From NCBI GenBank assembly GCA_021464525.1, contig JADRCO010000298.1:1-38695 (forward strand): a stretch of DNA of 38,695 nt, in the 5' to 3' direction. Each line of letters starts with the position of its first letter. Positions within the stretch are counted from its first letter, which is position 1. The notes beneath the pieces are model-generated. The model saw only the letters and a program-made list of their open reading frames with translations. It did no database searches and was not told the DNA's origin. The position numbers and the translations under genes are program-made. Source of the stretch: Rhizophagus sp. LPA8_4_AMF (taxonomy: Eukaryota > Glomeromycota > Glomeromycetes > Glomerales > Glomeraceae). This document shows positions 33,252 through 38,695 of the stretch, piece by piece.

Positions 33252-34390
33252 TAATTTGCACTTCAAGTGAAAATTACATAAAATGATATCACTCAGATAA
33301 TTTCACCAGTATTTGATTTATCATATAATTTTATTATATTAAAAATATTGACCTAAATGTTTCTTAAAAAGTTTAATTACTGCTTAATTAATTTAAGAAA
33401 AATTCAGGTAAATTTTTCTTAAGTTTTAAACTTGTATTACTATTAATTATTTAATTAATTGAAAATTTTATTATAATCTAAAATACATTTATTGTAAATG
33501 AAAATCTATAATTTTGTTATATTATATTATGGTTCATATGATTTATACAAAATACATCAAAGTTAAAAATAATTGAAATTGTAATAAATAAAAAATAAAA
33601 TTAAATGAAATCAAAATAAGATTAAATAAAACAGAAATAAAATATATATAAAGGTTAGAATAAACTAAAACTAAAGATAAAATAAATGAAAAGATAAATG
33701 AATAATTAAAATTAAAGTAAAATCAAAATTAAAATAAAATCATAAAATCAAAGTATAAAAAAAGAAAGAAGTTCAAGAAGAAACTCAAAAGAAAAACTCA
33801 AAGAAAAATTAAGAAACCCCCAAAAAAAACATAGAAAGAAATTCCAAAAAAATTCCAAAAAAAAGTCCTAAGAAAAAAACTCAAAAATTCCCAAGAAAAA
33901 ATTCAAAGAAAAGGCCTGACTAAAAGAAACTCAATAAAACTCAAAAAAGAAATCTAAAGAAAAAATCTAAAGAAAAATCTGGTTAAAATAAAAGAAACTC
34001 AAATAAAAAATAAAAAAAACTAGTTAATTATTATAAAGAAATTAAATTCCTGAAGTTTTAAAAAACTTGAAACTTACCATTTACTAAAATACTGAAGTTA
34101 AAAAATTTATAAAAAAGAAAATAGTAATTAAAGAACAATAGCAAAAAAAACAAATATTATAAAAGAAAAAGCTTACCTTTAAAAGTTTAAGAAAAGAAAA
34201 AACCTTAAAAATATTAAAGGATATTAAAAAACACATTAAGAATGTTAAAGGTTGTCAAAGAATGTTGAAGGTATTAAAGAATATCAAAACTCAAAAAAAA
34301 AGATTATCTGTTATTTTATAATAAACAAATAAATAAAAAAATTAATCAGGTAATATCACTTATAGGTGATTTCATTTAAAGTGCAAATTA
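33252..34390. mobile_element. Non-autonomous inverted-repeat element, 1.14 kb, A-rich core
   Basis: The left terminus reads TAATTTGCACTTCAAGTGAA and the right terminus, reverse-complemented, reads TAATTTGCACTTTAAATGAA. Both then contain TGATAT-(C/T)-AC within 45 bp. If the outermost TA is the target, the element runs between TA dinucleotides as for Tc1/mariner-like elements, but TA is too common here to prove this. The interior (about 33580-34310) is strongly A-rich on the plus strand with AAAGAAA and AACTCAAA words. It codes for nothing recognisable. Fits a MITE or an internally deleted DNA transposon. Confidence 0.7.
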
Positions 34391-34519
34391 ATTATATTTA
34401 TAAAAAATATTAAATAAAATACCAATTAAAAGTAAATAAAAATAAATTAATAAAATAGTAAATAAATTCAATTATACTATCTATTTAATTATTATTAAAA
34501 CATATATTTCTTTTACTAC

Positions 34520-35432
34520 AAATCACCAGTGATGATTTTACTGGTGTCACGTGATTTTATTTCATATAATTTGTCACCCTACGTGGCTACGCCATGCTCA
34601 CTGTATTTCTATTTTTATTAAGTATTCTAGGGACTTTGAATTTTTTTTACTACTAAGTAACGGGAACCATTAGTGCGTCTGAAGTATTAAAATGATATAT
34701 ATATATAGTAATTTTATTAAAAATTTTGGTATATTTTTTTTTATTACTGATATCAAAATACACATACAGTATATGAGATCTGTAATATGTGAATAATTTG
34801 TATACAAGTAACATGTAGCTAGAGCTTGAACTCGTACTCATATAATTTGAGTTAACTCAAGTCAGACTCGTACTCGAGTTAAAAAATTTTGACTTGAGTG
34901 AAGGTGATCTGTAATGCTGGCCAGAACTATCATAATGTCGGCCTGCATTATGTTTAGAGTGCGAAAGACATAGTGCTGGGTCGGGCAAAATTACAAACAA
35001 TTTTAGCCTGCACTATAGCTAAACTCGAGTTCTAACTCAAATTCCAGACTCAAGTACTCTTCGAGTCAAAAAATTCTTGACTTATTTTACTCAAGTTGAC
35101 TTGTCCTGACTCAAGTTCAAGCTCTACACGTAGCTAATTTTTTTGTATACATGCAACACAAATTTTTATTTATCAATTAAGCTATAATACAAAATAACAT
35201 TGCATTTGAAATGCGTAGAAGTAAAAAGTCTTTAGCTATACTTCAGACAATAAAATTTCTATTTATCACCATTATTTGTTACCTGCTATAGTTTTGGTTA
35301 AATTATTTATTAATTTCCTTTGTTTCTTATGAAAATCAAAAATTTAATTACATGAATTTTCAAAAAAGAAAATTTTTTTGTTAATCATAATACCGGTAAA
35401 ATCACCGCCAGTGATAAATGGTATTTTTTATA
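34520..35432. mobile_element. Outer inverted-repeat element interrupted by a hAT-like MITE
   Basis: The left end (about 34520-34558) has AATCACCAGTGATGATTTTA followed by CTGGTG. The right end (about 35394-35432), reverse-complemented, has TATCACTGGCGGTGATTTTA followed by CCGGTA. The arms match at roughly three of four positions over about 40 bp. The left arm also folds on itself (CACCAGT/ACTGGTG). Removing the inserted element at 34820-35126 leaves about 600 bp without coding content. The related words TTTCACCAGT and GGTGATTTCA also occur near the ends of the 33252-34390 element, so the two may belong to related families. Confidence 0.55.
34820..35126. mobile_element. hAT-like MITE, 307 bp, with 8-bp target duplication
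   Basis: The terminal inverted repeats read TAGAGCTTGAACT at the left and, reverse-complemented, TAGAGCTTGAACT at the right. The flanks are CATGTAGC (34812-34819) and CACGTAGC (35127-35134), an 8-bp duplication with one mismatch. An 8-bp target duplication and a (T/C)AGAG terminus are hallmarks of the hAT superfamily (established). Subterminal regions are dense in ACTCAAGT/ACTCGAGT words in both orientations, so the element can fold extensively. It carries no coding sequence and would need a transposase supplied in trans. The one-base difference in the duplication suggests moderate age. Confidence 0.8.
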
Positions 35433-35712
35433 ATATAAAGATTTATATTTTACTATTAATTTCTCAAAAATTATATTTTATACTATAATATTTATATATG
35501 CTGCTAAAATTAATTTGAAATGTTATAATTATAATAATTAGTAATTAGGATTTAACATTATAGTAATTTAATAGTAATTTGAAATTTGAAATTTTATATT
35601 TGAATTTTGACAATATATATAATAATATTCAATACTATAATTATATAATTTATGCATCTTTTTATTTGTTATTCTTATTTTTTATTCTATATTATTAATA
35701 TTAAAATCATAT

Positions 35713-36174
35713 TATATAAGGACTGGGAAATCCTATAATAAAGGTTACTGCAGCACCCGGCAACACTAGTAAAGTACATTAAATTTTCAATATAAGCAAT
35801 TTTTAATGAAATCAGAATATGTGAACTATCTTTATAAGCTTAGTTTTAGATCCAAATGTGTCTTTTTATATACATAATTTAGACTTTTATATATCCTGTG
35901 TAATACAAAAGGATGGTTCATATTATTAATAAATTTTTTTAAAAGTGGTTCGCATTATTATAAATTTTTTTTCGGAAAATTTAATGATCTCAGTTAATAT
36001 TGACTTTACAAGAATAATTTATGATTCATTTTATTTCTCAGACTTTTCTGTATAAGTTTTAAGGATTTCTTGATTAATTACTTAATTAAATTTTTTATTA
36101 ATTTAGGCAAAAACATCAATTTACTATTGGGAAGTAATCTTTATTATAAGTTTTCCCGGTCCTATTATATATTA
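35713..36174. mobile_element. Inverted-repeat element, about 0.46 kb
   Basis: The left arm (about 35715-35749) contains AAGGACTGGGAAATCC and TATAATAAAGGTTACT. The right arm (about 36132-36172), reverse-complemented, contains TAGGACCGGGAAAACT and TATAATAAAGATTACT. This gives a roughly 36-bp terminal inverted repeat with few mismatches. The interior is AT-rich and non-coding. Superfamily and target duplication are not clear. Confidence 0.65.
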
Positions 36175-36411
36175 GATAATATTTTAGGGGGTGGAAAGAC
36201 TAAACAATATCTTATGTAATATAAAATTAAGCATTTTTATTAGTTAAAATTAATATTATATTATATAATTAAATATTATTGATTTAAAAAAATCTTATCT
36301 AAGGAGTTGAAAGGTAAGACTTCTTATTAAACTGATATTTAAATAATATATATCACTACCCTAATCTGATTAACAATTAAACTGATACTACAGTGCATAC
36401 AACCTAGTCCT

Positions 36412-36678
36412 AACTATAGATGGCCCTGAAATTGCTTTTTTAATTTCACTTAGAAGTTGAAATCTGAAATGCCAAAATTGTTTTTTTAGTTTTCAAAATT
36501 AATTTATTTAATAGCCAAAATTTTGTTTAAATTTTTTTGAATTCTTTAACTTAAAATACATTAAATTATTTAATTATTTTATAATTATTTATATAAAAAA
36601 TATTAAAAAATATTATAATGTCAAAACTGCTTGCCAAAATTATTTTATGAAAAATCAATTTAAAAGCCATCTATAGTT
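36412..36678. mobile_element. Inverted-repeat MITE-like element, 267 bp
   Basis: Both ends carry the exact 13-mer AACTATAGATGGC in inverted orientation (36412-36424 and 36666-36678). Similarity continues inward as CCTGAAATTG against TTTTAAATTG. The interior has several GCCAAAATT words and no coding content. I see no target-site duplication. Confidence 0.65.
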
Positions 36679-37069
36679 TCAGTAAAGTTTTACTATTTTA
36701 GCATTTTACCAATTTACTAAAACTCTCTAATTTTTCTAGTAATCTTAAAAAATATATATTATAGTGTTGACTATTAAGTATTAGTGGTATATTTTAGTAA
36801 AGTTATAATTTTTAAATCTTTTTTAATAACTTTATAATTACTCTTATAATAATATTTATTTTTTAAATGTATATATATCATTAAATAATATTTTAAATAA
36901 AAATTATAAAATATATTAATAATGCTTAAATACCCTATCATGTGTTTTGTATTATATGCATTAATCAGTTAATTATTTTTAGTTATTTTTAAACATATTT
37001 ATTACCGTATTTTTTTTGTTTCTTTTTTTTAAAATTAGTTTTTTAGCATAACTACCTTTAGCTTTAAGA

Positions 37070-38345
37070 TTGGATAATAAATAAGTTGTTTTCTTTTTTT
37101 TATTTCTTTTTTCATTCTTTATTAACTATTTACTTTTTTAAGAGCAACTATTTTAACTTATATTTTTGATAGAGATTTAAGGTAAGCCTTTTTTTTTTCT
37201 TTTTTTTTTACTTATGTTTTTTTTCTTTTATTTTTAATTAATTTGTTTATTCTTTTTAGGTAAGATTGATTTTAGTTTCTGTTTTAGCAGAAATTTAAAG
37301 TAAGTCTTACTTTCTTTCTTTTCTTTTTTTGTTTTTATTTTTGCTTTTTTTTTTGTTTATTTATTAACCTTTTGTATTTTTTTAGAAATATACCATTTCA
37401 GTAAAAATTTAAGTAAATCTTTTTCATCTCATTCTCCTATTATCTTACTTTTTTTACTTTTAAAATGATTTAACTATTTTTCTTTTTTTATGGATAAGGG
37501 TTCTGACTTTCTTTTATTTTTTTCCTTTTATTCCTTTTACTTTATTCTTTTTTTAATTCATTTTCTTTATCTCTTTTTATTTATTTTCATTTTCTTCATT
37601 ATTTTTCATATTAATTTATCCCTTTATTCATTTCATTATTTGTTTCAGAATTTTGAATAATACTAAGATAATTCAAATCTTGTATAACAAATTTTAAAAT
37701 AAAATATCTCAGTTAATATTGCACTTACAGAAATGATATAAATATCATAATATTTCTCTTAATAAGATAAATTTAACAAGTCTAAAATCATTAAAATCCA
37801 ATTACTGGTTCTTAAGATAGCAAAATTTGAAGCTAAAAAGTTAATATAGCTTTATATATTTGAAACTAGAATTTATTACAAGGTTTATACAAAATCAGAT
37901 CTGAATTTTTTTAGTATTATTTGGGCCCTTTTGTTTCCTTTATTTCTTTGATTGTTATTTATTTTTCTTTTGCTCTCCTTTCTTTATTTTTTTCATTCCT
38001 TTTATTTTCCCTTTATTTTTTTCGCTTATTTTCATTTTCCTTCATTTTTTTTGTTCTTTTTCATTATCTTTTACTTTTTTATTCCCTTTACTTTTTCTTC
38101 ATTTCATTTTGATCATCTTCATTTTCCTTTATTCCTTTCATTTATTTTTTATTTCTTACATCTCTTTTTACTTATTCATCTTTTTTTTTATTCATCTTTC
38201 ATCCTTTTTGTTTTTCATTACTTTTATTTATCTTTCATTCTTCTTCATTTATTCATCTCTTTTCATTTATCTTTTCTTTTCTTTATTCTCCTTTGGTCTT
38301 CTCTATTGTTCTTCTTTACTGTATTTTTTTTCATTTTTTCTTTAT
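37070..38345. repeat. Pyrimidine-rich low-complexity block
   Basis: On the plus strand this block is almost entirely T and C in long stretches, densest at 37928-38340, with recurring TTCATTT and TTTATTC words. Open frames across it encode Phe/Leu/Ser strings in more than one frame at once, which marks them as spurious. Its complement resembles the A-rich core of the element at 33252-34390: GAAAAGATAAATGAA occurs at about 33689 and, inverted, at about 38262. So it may be the core of a related element in opposite orientation. I could not find terminal repeats bounding it. Confidence 0.6.
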
Positions 38346-38664
38346 TTATTGTGATGCAATTGCATTATTACATTGGCATTAATATTATGGTATTAAAGTA
38401 TAAGACCAAATTAAAGTTATGCAATTATGGCTTATTAGTAATAAATTTTTTATAAAATTATGTGATGTGTGATATGTTGTAGTATAATTTCTTTTTTATT
38501 GATCAAATAAAATCAAAAATCTAGCCAATAAAAAATTTTTATTGGTGTAATTTATTAGTATAAAGATCAATTTTAAATATACTTACTATAATTCTTTTTT
38601 TAACTTTATACCTAATTTTACACTAAATTTTATTATATAAAAATTACTTTAATAATAAATTCAA

Positions 38665-38668
<4 letters not shown>

Positions 38669-38695
<27 letters not shown>
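38669..38695. repeat. Poly-T run at the window end
   Basis: The last 27 bases are all T, and 38346-38668 before it is AT-rich with no gene. A near-palindrome CCAATAAAAA/TTTTTATTGG lies at about 38524-38544. The T run may reflect an assembly break at a homopolymer or the A tail of a minus-strand retroposed element outside the window. Confidence 0.6.

Noticed and set aside
33580-34310. CRISPR-like or minisatellite array in the A-rich core
   Set aside because: Words recur irregularly, with no fixed period and no spacer structure; this is low complexity only.
37921-38455. Open frames of 60-170 codons in the pyrimidine block as membrane proteins
   Set aside because: They are Phe/Leu/Ser strings present in overlapping frames, a product of T/C composition rather than coding constraint.

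Overview
The window looks like nuclear DNA of a very AT-rich, intron-rich fungus that uses the standard genetic code. Short introns (mostly 40-250 nt) with GTAAGT/GTATGT donors and TAG acceptors, a long intronless F-box/LRR gene, fungal TRP/Flc-type and MARVEL-type membrane proteins, an earless beta-adaptin and large repeat-filled intergenic tracts together suggest an early-diverging filamentous fungus. An arbuscular mycorrhizal Glomeromycotina such as Rhizophagus is my best guess. This is inference from style and recalled family resemblance; no search was run.

Layout. 1-5974 is repeat territory: a 734-bp inverted-repeat element (931-1664), two patches of pogo/Tigger-like terminal repeats, and between them a heavily decayed LINE-like remnant (about 2542-4559). 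5975-21941 is a compact housekeeping block of eight genes: ribosomal protein eL27; a WRN-type 3'-5' exonuclease (minus); a syntaxin-7/Pep12-type Qa-SNARE; an NDUFA11/B14.7-type complex I subunit (minus); a HIRIP3-like histone chaperone; a 58-residue membrane micropeptide (minus); AP-1/AP-2 beta-adaptin; and a long-chain acyl-CoA synthetase. 21942-24211 is intergenic with a minus-strand zinc-ribbon fragment. 24212-31774 holds a TRP/Flc-like membrane protein, a 632-residue F-box protein (minus) and a MARVEL-like four-helix membrane protein. 31775-38695 is a gene desert of about 6.9 kb with at least five inverted-repeat elements, one nested in another, and a long pyrimidine-rich block. The window ends in a 27-nt T run.

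Gene interplay. No operon-like or pathway cluster is visible. Three gene pairs in the compact block are head-to-head (exonuclease/SNARE 517 bp, complex I subunit/HIRIP3 332 bp, micropeptide/beta-adaptin 156 bp) and probably share promoters; the last has two inverted CCAAT boxes and a TGATG-A-CATCA palindrome. Syntaxin and beta-adaptin both serve Golgi/endosome traffic, but nothing in the sequence shows that they are co-regulated. I assembled spliced models for seven multi-exon genes by matching intron phases by eye. The exonuclease introns are the least certain.

I found no convincing undescribed multi-gene system. The most interesting items are the nested inverted-repeat elements with a recognisable 8-bp hAT-type target duplication, the full-length HIRIP3-like architecture in a fungus, the His/Asp-rich tandem repeats in the TRP-like protein, the zinc-ribbon fragment, and the 22-bp-arm hairpin between the beta-adaptin and acyl-CoA synthetase genes.
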